Shown piece after piece: positions 34,736-42,589 of a DNA stretch of 64,000 nt. The stretch is from Candidatus Binatia bacterium (GTDB taxonomy: Bacteria > Desulfobacterota > Binatia > UBA1149 > JAJCZL01). The position numbers were made by a program, and so were the translations under genes. Below the pieces are notes generated by a model that was not told the DNA's origin, made no database searches, and saw only the letters and a list, made by a program, of their open reading frames with translations. How positions within the stretch are numbered: the stretch's first letter is position 1; every line of letters starts with the position of its first letter. Where the stretch lies: positions 1 to 64,000 of the forward strand of contig JANQEO010000301.1 in assembly GCA_028278325.1 (NCBI GenBank), given 5' to 3'.

Positions 34736-36049
34736 ATGGCCGATGCATCTCTTCCTGCTTTCGTCCTCGGCGTCGAGCATCCCAGAGGGATCGCATGCGT
34801 CCGCTCGCTCGCGCGGGCATCGGTGCCGGTAGTGGCCGTCGACTACCAGATCGCATCGTCGGCCGCCCCCTACGTCTCCCGCTACGTCCGTGAGAAGGCT
34901 TTCATCGACCCGAGGCAGCCCGACGCCGTCGAGCAACTCGAGCGGCTAGCCAACGACCGTGGTGGGGTGCTCATCCCCACGAACGATGAGTACCTGATCT
35001 TTGCGGCCCGGAACTATCAACGCCTGTCGCAGACTTTCGAAATGAGCCATCCGGCCTGGGACAAGCTCGAACCGCTCATGGACAGAGTGACCTCGGCGCA
35101 ACTCGCGCACCGGGCAGGACTGGAAAGCATCCCGATCTTCGCGCCCGGTGATCAGGCCGAACTCGAAGAGACCCTGAAGCAACTCGACTTCGCCAACCGC
35201 CGCTACGTTCTCAAGCTCGAACTGTGGACTGACGGCATGGCCGAGACGGCGCTTTGCCGGAAAACCACATACGGCGGTCGAAGTGCGGATGAGCTACGTC
35301 GCAGATACATGGAGATCGTCGAAAGAAGCGGCGAGTATCCTACGATCCAAGAACTCGTTCCCGGCACTACCGACGCCAGTATCGGCGTCACTGTCGTTGC
35401 CGACAAGGATTCGTCACCTCTTTTGGCTTACTGCGTTAGGCGCTTGAAGCTACAAACTTACTCCCAGGCCGACGATTTTCGTCACCCTTACGACCTGGGT
35501 GGCAATGTCTTTTGCGAAACCGTTCACGAGCCCGATGCCATACGCATGGCGAAGGACCTCGTCCGAGAAAGCGGCTGGTTCGGCGTGATCACTGTGGAGT
35601 TCAGAAGAGATGCCCTGGACGGGCGCTTGAAATTCGTGAAGGTAGATCCACGGGTGATTCGCTCTACGGCCTTGGCTACCGCCATCGGCATGGACGTGCC
35701 CACCGCCATCTATGGGGTCGCTGTCGGCAGACCACCGGCCCCTGCGTCGGCCGAATACGCGGCGGGGCTGTGCTGGATCTGGCTGGACAACTTCTTCGAG
35801 GCGCTGTGGCGAAACCGGCGGCGCACCTCGGTCCGCCGTGAACTCTTGGGCCTGTTGCGTCGAGTGCCTCAGCTGCGCGCCTTTGCTTGCCTCAGCCTGC
35901 GCGACCCTCTGCCCTTCGTGGCACAGGTACTGATGCGGCTGACGTTCGCACGTAAGTGGGTGCAGCCGAAGCGCTTCGCCGATCTAACGGGCGTGCGCAC
36001 CGGCCAACGTCCGCCCACGCTGCGCTCATTGATCGGGCTGGGGCGCTAA
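34736..36049 (+). CDS. ATP-grasp superfamily enzyme
   Basis: 437 residues. The N-terminal part (PAFVLGVEHPRGIACVRSLARASVPVVAVD) is a Rossmann-like preATP-grasp domain, followed by the ATP-grasp core: YVLKLELWTDG, TIQELVPGTTDASIGVTVVAD and the metal-site region ITVEFRRDALDGRLKFVKVDPRV. In most relatives the last motif is E-x-N-P-R; here it is K-x-D-P-R, so one Mg-binding Glu is missing. The C-terminal 100 residues are helical and basic. It resembles carboxylate-amine ligases such as D-aspartate ligase. Substrates unknown. Confidence 0.78.
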   Translation: MADASLPAFVLGVEHPRGIACVRSLARASVPVVAVDYQIASSAAPYVSRYVREKAFIDPRQPDAVEQLERLANDRGGVLIPTNDEYLIFAARNYQRLSQTFEMSHPAWDKLEPLMDRVTSAQLAHRAGLESIPIFAPGDQAELEETLKQLDFANRRYVLKLELWTDGMAETALCRKTTYGGRSADELRRRYMEIVERSGEYPTIQELVPGTTDASIGVTVVADKDSSPLLAYCVRRLKLQTYSQADDFRHPYDLGGNVFCETVHEPDAIRMAKDLVRESGWFGVITVEFRRDALDGRLKFVKVDPRVIRSTALATAIGMDVPTAIYGVAVGRPPAPASAEYAAGLCWIWLDNFFEALWRNRRRTSVRRELLGLLRRVPQLRAFACLSLRDPLPFVAQVLMRLTFARKWVQPKRFADLTGVRTGQRPPTLRSLIGLGR

Positions 36050-36127
36050 CGCGGTAGACTGTGAGATCTCGGTTTCAGCGCCGCTCGAGGTGACCACCGC
36101 CGCCTCAACCGGTACAATGCGACCCGA

Positions 36128-37063
36128 ATGAATTACATCACGACAAACCAGTGCCGTAGTAAGTCCCGGGGTTCCAACGGGCTCCACGTCTTCCGCGCGA
36201 TCGCGGTCATGCTTTGCCTCCTACCGTCGACGGTCTCCAGCGCACCCAAGACGATCGAACTGGCATCGGTACACGCTGCCGTCGGGGACCTGCGAACGGG
36301 CAAGATGCACTACGCCAAGCGAGACGACATCGCCGTTCCGATCGCGTCGATCACAAAGCTGATGACGGCGATGGTGGTTCTGGATGGCGGCCAGCCACTA
36401 GACGAATGGATATCCATCGTCGAGCGCAAGGACACCTACGGCAAGAACAGCTTTTCGCGACTACGGACGGGCTCGGAGGCAACGCGGGGGCAGTTGCTGC
36501 GTTTGGCGCTCATGTCTTCCGAGAACTTGGCATCGCACGTTCTCGCCCACCACTACGAAGACGGAGTCGACGGCTTCGTCAGCGCGATGAACGCCAAGGC
36601 CACCGCGCTGGGCATGACGCGAACTCGATTTGATGATCCAAGTGGTCTGTCGCCGGGGAACCGGTCGACCGCCTCTGACTTGTTCACGATGATCCGCGCC
36701 GCACACCGCTACGAAACGATTCGCCTCTACTCGACGACCCGCCGCTACACCGCCAGGTTTCGCAGCCCGCGCTATGAGGTCTCCTACGGAAACACCAACC
36801 CCCTGACCGCGAACCGCGGCTGGGACATCGCCGTGAGCAAGACCGGCTACCTGAACGAGGCGGGGCGCTGCCTGGTAATGGTAAGCGAGATCGATGGCGC
36901 GCCCGTGGCAATGGTGTTCCTGAACTCGTTCGGCAAGCGAACGCCGCTGGGAGATGCGGGCCGCGTGCGACGCTGGCTGCAGACCGGGTCGAGCGGCAAC
37001 GTCGCGCGAGCTGCTCGAGACTACGAGCAGCGCGTCGGCGCACGCTACGAGGCTTCTTTGTAA
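36128..37063 (+). CDS. pbpG: D-alanyl-D-alanine endopeptidase, PBP7-like (S11)
   Basis: 311 residues with an N-terminal signal (about 1-39). The three penicillin-binding motifs are complete: SITK (Ser74, Lys77), SEN (Ser131, Asn133) and KTG (238-240). IASITKLMTAMVVLDGGQP and SGLSPGNRSTASD are typical of PbpG, which cuts DD cross-links in peptidoglycan in the periplasm. Shorter than PBP5-type carboxypeptidases because the beta-sandwich domain is absent. Confidence 0.9.
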   Translation: MNYITTNQCRSKSRGSNGLHVFRAIAVMLCLLPSTVSSAPKTIELASVHAAVGDLRTGKMHYAKRDDIAVPIASITKLMTAMVVLDGGQPLDEWISIVERKDTYGKNSFSRLRTGSEATRGQLLRLALMSSENLASHVLAHHYEDGVDGFVSAMNAKATALGMTRTRFDDPSGLSPGNRSTASDLFTMIRAAHRYETIRLYSTTRRYTARFRSPRYEVSYGNTNPLTANRGWDIAVSKTGYLNEAGRCLVMVSEIDGAPVAMVFLNSFGKRTPLGDAGRVRRWLQTGSSGNVARAARDYEQRVGARYEASL

Positions 37064-37130
37064 GTTCGGGCGACGGCCACCTCGCAGCGTCCAGGCACAT
37101 CGACAACGCGCTCGGCGCAAAGGGACGTAC

Positions 37131-37601
37131 ATGATGCGGATCGCGAAATGGTCGGTAGTACTTCTCGTCTGCGTTTCGCTACTGGCCGGCGGTGTCGCAC
37201 TCGCTTACCGCTTCGTAATCAACCCACGCGTCATGGGAGAGCTCCGGACGGATCCGCAAGGTCACCGTGCCGCTAAGGTCATGATCATCAGCCTACCTGG
37301 CGGGAAGCGTATTCCTGTCAACTACTTGCGCGAAGACGACAAGGTGTTCGCCGGCTCCGACGGCCCCTGGTGGCGTGCCCTTTGCGATGGAGCCCCGGTA
37401 ACCGTCGAGATCCGCGGCGAGACGCTGAACGGTTACGCGAGAGTGGTCGAAGATGACCCGGGTTACAAGAGAGATGTGTTCAGCCGTCTACGGCCGACCG
37501 TGCCGAAGTGGTTACCTTCATGGCTCGATGCGAAGCTGGTCGTGGTCACCCTGGACCCGGCCGCCCACGACGCGGCCTCAACGAAGAACCGGGGTGGCTG
37601 A
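37131..37601 (+). CDS. Membrane-anchored split-barrel protein (F420/flavin-binding-like)
   Basis: 156 residues from the ATG at 37131. One membrane helix (residues 7-27). The soluble part has the strand pattern KVMIISLPGGKRIPVNYLREDDKVFAGSDGP, WWRALCDGAPVTVEIRGETLNGYARVVED, which looks like the split beta-barrel of deazaflavin-dependent nitroreductase (DDN)-like or pyridoxamine-oxidase-like proteins. A C-terminal helix then strand (DAKLVVVTLDP) ends the domain. The family call is tentative. The 3' neighbour region begins a tRNA-fragment repeat. Confidence 0.5.
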   Translation: MMRIAKWSVVLLVCVSLLAGGVALAYRFVINPRVMGELRTDPQGHRAAKVMIISLPGGKRIPVNYLREDDKVFAGSDGPWWRALCDGAPVTVEIRGETLNGYARVVEDDPGYKRDVFSRLRPTVPKWLPSWLDAKLVVVTLDPAAHDAASTKNRGG

Positions 37602-37648
37602 ATCTAAAGGACGCGTCTTCGCGATCGCCGAGCATCCGCGAAACGAGG

Positions 37649-37667
37649 CGCGCCCGGCATGATTCGA
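37649..37667. repeat. 19-bp copy of the tRNA-Arg 3' end
   Basis: Nineteen bases identical to 40101-40119, i.e. the acceptor strand and half the T-arm of the tRNA-Arg gene, in the same orientation. It lies nine bases before the stop codon end of the leftward GDPD gene, on the far side of that gene from the second copy. Confidence 0.75.
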
Positions 37668-37675
37668 GAATAGTC

Positions 37676-38455
37676 TTAGGGGCACCCTGTGTCGGTATAG
37701 ACGCCATGAGCCCCTTTCGTCCTAAACGAATGGATCTGGCTGGGCTCGTTTACCGTGTGCACGTATGTAACTACGCCCTCGTCCCTTAGTCTCGCTGCAA
37801 GCGCTTCGTTGAAGCGGCTTGTGTGGGCCGTGACTGCTATGACCTCTGGGTGTTTCCGCACAGCCTCCACGACTTGGGTGTCGTCGAGTCGAGCCCGGTA
37901 GAGGGTAAAGATGATTCTCTCAAACCCAAGGGTTTTAACCTTGGCGATATCTTCCACGGAGTAAATCTGCGGCAGTACCCGTTCACTGCAACTGACGTTG
38001 AAAGTCTTGAAGACTTCGCAAAGGCGCAAGAGGCTAGGTATCAGTTCCGCTTTCGTGTCGGTGACGAGTGTCCAATCGGGATAATCCCGCATCAACATGC
38101 CCAGCTCGATGAGATCGATAGAGGTGTACTTCTTGTAGATCTTTGCTGACAGAAATTGCTCTTTGGTGAAGCCCGAGTTCAAGCCGAGGATTCTCTCGTG
38201 ACCATCGTGAAACGCGACAAGTGCGTTGTCAGAAGTGAACCACAAGTCGACTTCGAATGCCCGGCAACCCTTCTCGTAGTACTCGAGAAACGCCTCTTTC
38301 GAGTTACTGTAGTTGCCTTCAGGAACACCACCCATGGCATGGGCAATTCGGGTGGGCAGTTCACTTGTTCGTGCGAGAACCAGGGTCACGATGACGCCGA
38401 TCGCTACACCTGTAAGGACAACAGGGAATAAGTGATTACGGGATTCTTCCGGCAT
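37676..38455 (-). CDS. GDPD-family phosphodiesterase, membrane-anchored
   Basis: 259 residues. An N-terminal membrane helix (about 9-28) is followed by a GDPD-like TIM barrel: RIAHAMGG (first His), NSKEAFLEYYEKGCRAFEVDLWFTSDNALVAFHDG with Glu-x-Asp metal ligands and the second His, and VYTDTG at the end. The usual HR(G) of glycerophosphodiester phosphodiesterases is HA(M) here, so the phosphate-binding Arg is missing at that point. The gene looks less GC-rich than its neighbours and is bounded on both sides by tRNA-Arg 3' fragments, which suggests it arrived by insertion. The substrate may differ from glycerophosphodiesters. Confidence 0.75.
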   Translation of the reverse strand: MPEESRNHLFPVVLTGVAIGVIVTLVLARTSELPTRIAHAMGGVPEGNYSNSKEAFLEYYEKGCRAFEVDLWFTSDNALVAFHDGHERILGLNSGFTKEQFLSAKIYKKYTSIDLIELGMLMRDYPDWTLVTDTKAELIPSLLRLCEVFKTFNVSCSERVLPQIYSVEDIAKVKTLGFERIIFTLYRARLDDTQVVEAVRKHPEVIAVTAHTSRFNEALAARLRDEGVVTYVHTVNEPSQIHSFRTKGAHGVYTDTGCP

Positions 38456-38613
38456 CAGGTTCTATTGTAACCCGCCGAAGGGACTACTAGGGGGATATCC
38501 ACAAGAACGAGACGCAAGGCCCGAAAGCTGTGGAGTTGGGGCGGAGCCCACTACCAATCAACTAGGTGCCTACGACAACACAGTTAGCACGCACCGAGTC
38601 TCGCAAAGTGCTT

Positions 38614-38665
38614 GATTTCAGAGCGCGCCCGGTATGATTCGAACGTGTGACCCCCAGATTCGTAG
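38614..38665. repeat. 52-bp degenerate copy of the tRNA-Arg 3' half and its flank
   Basis: 49 of 52 bases match 40091-40142: the anticodon loop to the 3' end of tRNA-Arg plus 10 bases of downstream flank, in the same orientation. The three changes (38633, 38645, 38648) each break a T-stem pair, and no D-arm or 5' half is present, so this is not a working tRNA. Weaker similarity continues about 12 bases further into the flank. The rest of the 38456-38718 gap shows no gene. Confidence 0.85.
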
Positions 38666-38718
38666 CGCGCCTGAAGACGATTACGAAAAGCGGGACTGAC
38701 GCGGGTTTTCGAGCGATG

Positions 38719-39030
38719 TCAGCCTGAGACGGCGGTCTTCTTCTTGCCGCCCTGCAGGATTCTAGCGACTTGGCGCTTGAGGCGCACGCCTTCCGGCGTC
38801 AAGCGGGACTCCGGCGTCCGGCTCAGGTATACGTCGATCCCGCCCATCTTCGTCACGGTGCGCAGAACGCGCGTGGAGAGACGCAAACGGACCGGCCTGC
38901 CGAGCGCTTGCGAATGGAGCGACGCGGGCTGCAGATTGATCAAGAAGCGTCGCCGGGTCTTGTTGTTCGCGTGCGAAACGTTGTTTCCCGTAGCCGGTCC
39001 CCGGCCGGTGAGATCACACCTGCGCGACAT
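38719..39030 (-). CDS. rpmB: 50S ribosomal protein bL28
   Basis: 103 residues from the ATG at 39030 with GGAGG upstream. MSRRCDLTGRGPATGNNVSHANNKTRRRFLINL corresponds almost position by position to E. coli bL28 at the N-terminus. Only one Cys is present, so it is the zinc-free form. A C-terminal extension (GGKKKTAVSG) is slightly longer than in E. coli. It is transcribed away from rpmG. Confidence 0.95.
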   Translation of the reverse strand: MSRRCDLTGRGPATGNNVSHANNKTRRRFLINLQPASLHSQALGRPVRLRLSTRVLRTVTKMGGIDVYLSRTPESRLTPEGVRLKRQVARILQGGKKKTAVSG

Positions 39031-39258
39031 CCTTATTGATCCTCCGAATGAGCTCTCGTCCGCGAGACCCGGTGTGGTGGCGTAGCCCAACAAGCCTCGC
39101 GAGCCGGTTATATGGCCACGATCCACACCGGAAAGCAACCTTACGGGAGCCCGGCGCGGAGGGTCGCGCAGGGTCGGCGTTCTGCTATGATGGCCGCCGC
39201 TTGGCCATGCGACGCGCACACCAAGCTATCGACCGAGTCTCCAGGAGATTATCAGACT

Positions 39259-39426
39259 ATGGCAAAGGCCATTCGCGAGAAGATCAAGCTCGTCTCGTCG
39301 GCGGGTACCGGTTACTTCTACACGACCACGAAGAACCGGAAGCTCCACCCCGACAAGATGACGGTCAAGAAGTACGACCCGAAAGTACGCAAGCACGTCG
39401 AGTTCACCGAGCAGAGGATGAAATAG
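39259..39426 (+). CDS. rpmG: 50S ribosomal protein bL33 (zinc-free form)
   Basis: 55 residues, the same length as E. coli bL33. [19 protein letters not shown] followed by YTTTKNR is nearly identical to it. There are no Cys residues, so it is the C-minus form that does not bind zinc. AGGAGA lies before the ATG. In many bacteria rpmB and rpmG are one operon; here they diverge across 228 bases. Confidence 0.97.
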   Translation: MAKAIREKIKLVSSAGTGYFYTTTKNRKLHPDKMTVKKYDPKVRKHVEFTEQRMK

Positions 39427-39429
39427 CCG

Positions 39430-39454
39430 GCCGCGTCCCAACCCGGGACGCGGC
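39430..39454 (+). terminator. Hairpin terminator after rpmG
   Basis: GCCGCGTCCC (39430-39439) and its perfect complement (39445-39454) form a 10-bp GC-rich stem with a 5-base loop, three bases past the rpmG stop. No T-tract follows, but the position argues for transcription end or RNA protection. Confidence 0.65.
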
Positions 39455-39494
39455 CCGCTGAGTCCGAGCGAATGGGCCGACCTGGACTGGTGCT

Positions 39495-40043
39495 GTGGCT
39501 GTAGGCTCCGATCCGTTGGTTTGGCTGGACATGGAAATGACCGGCCTCGATCCCGCAGCCTGTGTACCCCTGGAGGTGGCGATCATCGTCACCTCGCCCG
39601 AGCTCGAAGAGCTCGACGAGCTCCACCGCATCATTCACCAGCCCGAGTCGTCGCTGGCGACGATGTCCTCTCGCGTGCGCCGCATGCACACCGACAACGG
39701 ACTGCTCGAGCGCGTGAAGAGCTCGGAGATCGGCTGCGAGCAGGCCGAGAGCGCCATGACGGAACTGATCGCGAAATGGTGCGGAGCGGGCCGCGCCGTT
39801 CTTGCCGGCAACTCGATCCATCAGGACCGGCGCTTCATCGTGCGCTACTTTCCTCGCTTCGAGTCGATGCTGCACTACCGCATGGTCGACGTCACAACGA
39901 TCAAGGAGCTCGTGCGACGCTGGTATGGGGAGGAGGAGGTCTTCGCCAAGCCGCCAAGCAAGCACACGGCGCTGGCCGACGCGCGAGCCTCGATCGCCGA
40001 GCTCACTTACTACAGGCAACACTTCATGAAGCCGCCGGCTTGA
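39495..40043 (+). CDS. orn: Oligoribonuclease
   Basis: 182 residues, as expected (E. coli Orn 181). The DEDDh exonuclease motifs are WLDMEMTGLDP, AGNSIHQDRRF and KHTALADARASI. It degrades 2-5 nucleotide RNAs and linear di-nucleotides such as pGpG, so it ends RNA decay and c-di-GMP turnover. Start GTG at 39495. The gene ends 57 bases before the 3' end of tRNA-Arg, which is on the other strand. Confidence 0.96.
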   Translation: MAVGSDPLVWLDMEMTGLDPAACVPLEVAIIVTSPELEELDELHRIIHQPESSLATMSSRVRRMHTDNGLLERVKSSEIGCEQAESAMTELIAKWCGAGRAVLAGNSIHQDRRFIVRYFPRFESMLHYRMVDVTTIKELVRRWYGEEEVFAKPPSKHTALADARASIAELTYYRQHFMKPPA

Positions 40044-40100
40044 GAGACCTCGGCGCCACAAGGATGGTTAGCGCACGCTCGTAAGGTGCCGATTTCAGAG

Positions 40101-40174
40101 CGCGCCCGGCATGATTCGAACATGCGACCCCCAGATTCGTAGTCTGGTGCTCTATCCAGCTGAGCTACGGGCGC
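40101..40174 (-). tRNA. tRNA-Arg (anticodon ACG)
   Basis: A 74-base gene that folds as a full cloverleaf: acceptor GCGCCCG/CGGGCGC, D-stem GCTC/GAGC, anticodon stem CCAGA/TCTGG around loop CTACGAA, T-stem GCATG/CATGC. The ACG anticodon (read as ICG) serves CGU, CGC and CGA. CCA is not encoded. Its 3' half is copied at 38614-38665 and in part at 37649-37667. Confidence 0.97.
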
Positions 40175-40181
40175 TTAAGAG

Positions 40182-40847
40182 TTAACGGCGTCCCCAAGTC
40201 TCACCGGGACTCATTCCGGCAAAACAATTGGGGTGGAACTGCAACGACTCCAGGACATCGATCATCGCCGGGGTCGGTCCGAGTTCTGGGGTAACATCGG
40301 TGGTCGCCCAGTCAAACGACAGCACCCAGGGATCGAGCCAAAGGCTGGCCACGACGTGCTGCTGATCGGAGGGACGCTTGGCGCCCATGCGCTTGAGCTT
40401 GCCGCCTACGCCCTTCCAGCTCCACTGGGTCCATAGCCCGTTGTGGTCGCGTGCGAAGCGCGGGGCGCGCACTGCCTGGTAGTCGAAGCTCGGCTTGACG
40501 TAGTCGAGCTCGGCGCTCACGAAGGCGCGCAAAGCCTCCTCGGCGTCCATGCCGGACACCGCGAAACCGCTGATGCGGTTGTCCGACATATAAAGGTTGA
40601 GCACGTCCTCCTTACGCTCCCAGAGGACGCGGTCGGGCGTGGACTCCTTCAACACCCAGTCGGTCGTAGCGAACTCGATGCTGAAGCAGGGCCGGTTCTC
40701 CCAGTTGTGCGCATAGCGGGTGCCGCCGCCGGGCGTTACCTGGGTGAAGAAGTCGGGCGGAGGTGGAGGGGGCTGCAGGCGCGTGAGAGTACACGCAGAC
40801 ACCAGCAGACTGGCCGAGGCCAGACCAACAAACCCAAGTCGAATCAT
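40182..40847 (-). CDS. Lipoprotein of unknown function
   Basis: 221 residues. The signal peptide ends in LVSAC (lipobox, Cys19), followed by a Pro-run linker (QPPPPPPD). The mature domain has a mixed beta pattern (TRYAHNWENRPCFSIEFATTDWVLKE, ALRAFVSAELDYVKPSFDYQAVRA, LWTQWSWKGVG), which recalls small outer-membrane-associated domains, but no family is recognised. ATG 40847 is favoured by GTGGAG just upstream; a GTG at 40859 is possible. It starts between the two tRNA genes and ends 8 bases from tRNA-Arg, transcribed toward it. Confidence 0.65.
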   Translation of the reverse strand: MIRLGFVGLASASLLVSACTLTRLQPPPPPPDFFTQVTPGGGTRYAHNWENRPCFSIEFATTDWVLKESTPDRVLWERKEDVLNLYMSDNRISGFAVSGMDAEEALRAFVSAELDYVKPSFDYQAVRAPRFARDHNGLWTQWSWKGVGGKLKRMGAKRPSDQQHVVASLWLDPWVLSFDWATTDVTPELGPTPAMIDVLESLQFHPNCFAGMSPGETWGRR

Positions 40848-40928
40848 CTCCACGCCCACCCCAGCGGGTCTGTCGGGGCTATCGCCAAGTATATTATCCG
40901 CGGTCGGGGTAACTCAATGCCGGGGCCA

Positions 40929-41022
<94 letters not shown>

Positions 41023-41217
41023 GGAGCCGTGCGCCAAGCATGTCAGATTACATGACACCTGCGCCGCCACAAGCCTGCCCAGGCTCGGGCGCGGGTCGGC
41101 ACTCACACCGCCGGAACAACAAACGCCGGGTCGTTTGAGTTATGACGGCACCTTACGTTTTTGGCCGGTCTTACTGGTGCCATTCGCGCAACCCCTCGAT
41201 TCTAGGGGGCTTGGGCC

Positions 41218-41781
41218 GTGGCACATGCATTGCTCGATTTCGTTCCGCCCGTTCGCACCGGGTTCACGCTGAGCATGGAACAGGCAAGCAGCCATACCGA
41301 GCCGCAGTCAGCCAAAGTCGTGTCGATGGACGAGGCGCGACGCCGTCTGGGAGACCGCGACCAGCGCAAGGCTCGGGCGTTGTCATCGAATCACTTCGAG
41401 ATCTCGGGACTGGAGCTGGAGCGGCTCACCCCCGAGGCCAAAGAGCTCCTCTGGCTCAACGTCAGCGCCTACGCTCAGGACCTGGTCGACGCCGCCGAGA
41501 TGCACAGCGACAGTGAAGAGGGCCGCGACGCCCCGGTGACGCCCTACCACGTAGAGAGCGCCGACGCGGCTCGCTGGCTGCGCCCGCCCCTACCGCAGCG
41601 CTCGGCCTTGAGTATTGCGCTGGACATCATCCAACTCGTCGGTGCGGCGACCTGCGGTGCTCTGGCAGCCAAGCCGGGAGTTGTACACGGATACGGCTTC
41701 ATCGCGCTGGCGCTGGCGATGATGCTGACGGCCGGAAGCTTCCTGGTCCGCCAGGGACTCAACGGCGAGTACCCCCGCTAA
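41218..41781 (+). CDS. Putative membrane-anchored histone-fold protein
   Basis: 187 residues from GTG 41218 (AGGGGG upstream); an ATG at 41275 is an alternative. Residues 70-122 have LTPEAKELLWLNVSAYAQDLVDAAEMH, a charged loop and VTPYHVESADAARWL, which matches helix 2, loop and helix 3 of the histone fold (compare the ITPEDVxxA turn of archaeal histones). Two membrane helices follow (about 131-151, 158-178). The middle is preceded by a basic, disordered region (DEARRRLGDRDQRKARA). It could tether DNA to the membrane. This is pattern-based; the fold has not been modelled. Confidence 0.5.
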   Translation: MAHALLDFVPPVRTGFTLSMEQASSHTEPQSAKVVSMDEARRRLGDRDQRKARALSSNHFEISGLELERLTPEAKELLWLNVSAYAQDLVDAAEMHSDSEEGRDAPVTPYHVESADAARWLRPPLPQRSALSIALDIIQLVGAATCGALAAKPGVVHGYGFIALALAMMLTAGSFLVRQGLNGEYPR

Positions 41782-41816
41782 GCCTCCCTAACGAACCCTC
41801 TAGTCGACGCCGCTTA

Positions 41817-42482
41817 TCAGCTCGAGGTCCCTGCCACCGGTGTACGCATGGCAGGACGAGACGCCGGCTGGTTGCGCGCATCGACATCGCGGCGGCGCTG
41901 CCCCTTGCGCAACGGCTCGTTGCCCGTCATGGCCTGCAGCCGTCGACGCTCGTCGTCGGCGATCTTGAGCGTAGAAGGAGCCTCACGCTCGATCGCTTCC
42001 CGGCCGGCCTGCGCCGCCTCGACGATCAGGTCCCAACGATCCTGGTAGACGGCATACTTGCCGCGGTAGGGCCGTGTGCTGCCTTCCCGGCATGACGAAC
42101 AGAACGTCAGACCCGTAATCGCCTCCCAGGGAATCGTGAACGCCGTGTTACCCGAGCCGTTGGAACTGGGCGTGCCCAGGAAACAGACGAAGAAGTCGCA
42201 GTAGCGCTCGCTGATGCGGCCGTGACGGTGGAAGTTGAAAGTCCAGCGCTTGTAGAGGTAGCGAGAGATCTCACCGTTGCGCTTCTTGTAGGTCTGCTGA
42301 CGTTCGGTGGTCGGAAAAGCGTAACGGACGGCAATTCTGAGATTGCCGTTTATGAGGAAATCGTAACCGTCGCGGTAATCGAGCCCGCGCTCTACGTCCA
42401 AACCCAATGCCCTTAGTGCAGCCTCGCAAAGCTCGGTAGCCTTTGCGTGGGTCAGACTTGGTGCCCGAGTAGCCTTCTTCAT
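41817..42482 (-). CDS. Hypothetical protein, possible PD-(D/E)XK-like nuclease
   Basis: 221 residues. ATG 42482 (another directly before at 42485) lies after GGAGAG. Central part: GLDVERGLDYRDGYDFLINGNLRIAVRYA, then a YLYKRWTFNFHRHG strand and YCDFFVCFLG. An Asp strand, a strand with I-A-V-(R) and a later hydrophobic CDFFVCFL strand follow the order in PD-(D/E)XK nucleases, but the key Lys is Arg. A CSSC pair (TFCSSCREG) could bind a metal or disulfide. C-terminus is basic and disordered. No confident family. Confidence 0.45.
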   Translation of the reverse strand: MKKATRAPSLTHAKATELCEAALRALGLDVERGLDYRDGYDFLINGNLRIAVRYAFPTTERQQTYKKRNGEISRYLYKRWTFNFHRHGRISERYCDFFVCFLGTPSSNGSGNTAFTIPWEAITGLTFCSSCREGSTRPYRGKYAVYQDRWDLIVEAAQAGREAIEREAPSTLKIADDERRRLQAMTGNEPLRKGQRRRDVDARNQPASRPAMRTPVAGTSS

Positions 42483-42589
42483 CATCTCTCCACCCCGCCA
42501 TGTGTTTGCGGCACCCCCTGAGGGCGCCGGTGTTACCACCTAACTACAAGCGTATCTCGGAAGATCGGCGCGCTGTGTCCCCGGTCGCG

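Noticed and set aside
38614-38665. A second tRNA-Arg gene
   Set aside because: Only the 3' half is present and three T-stem pairs are broken, so it cannot be a working tRNA.
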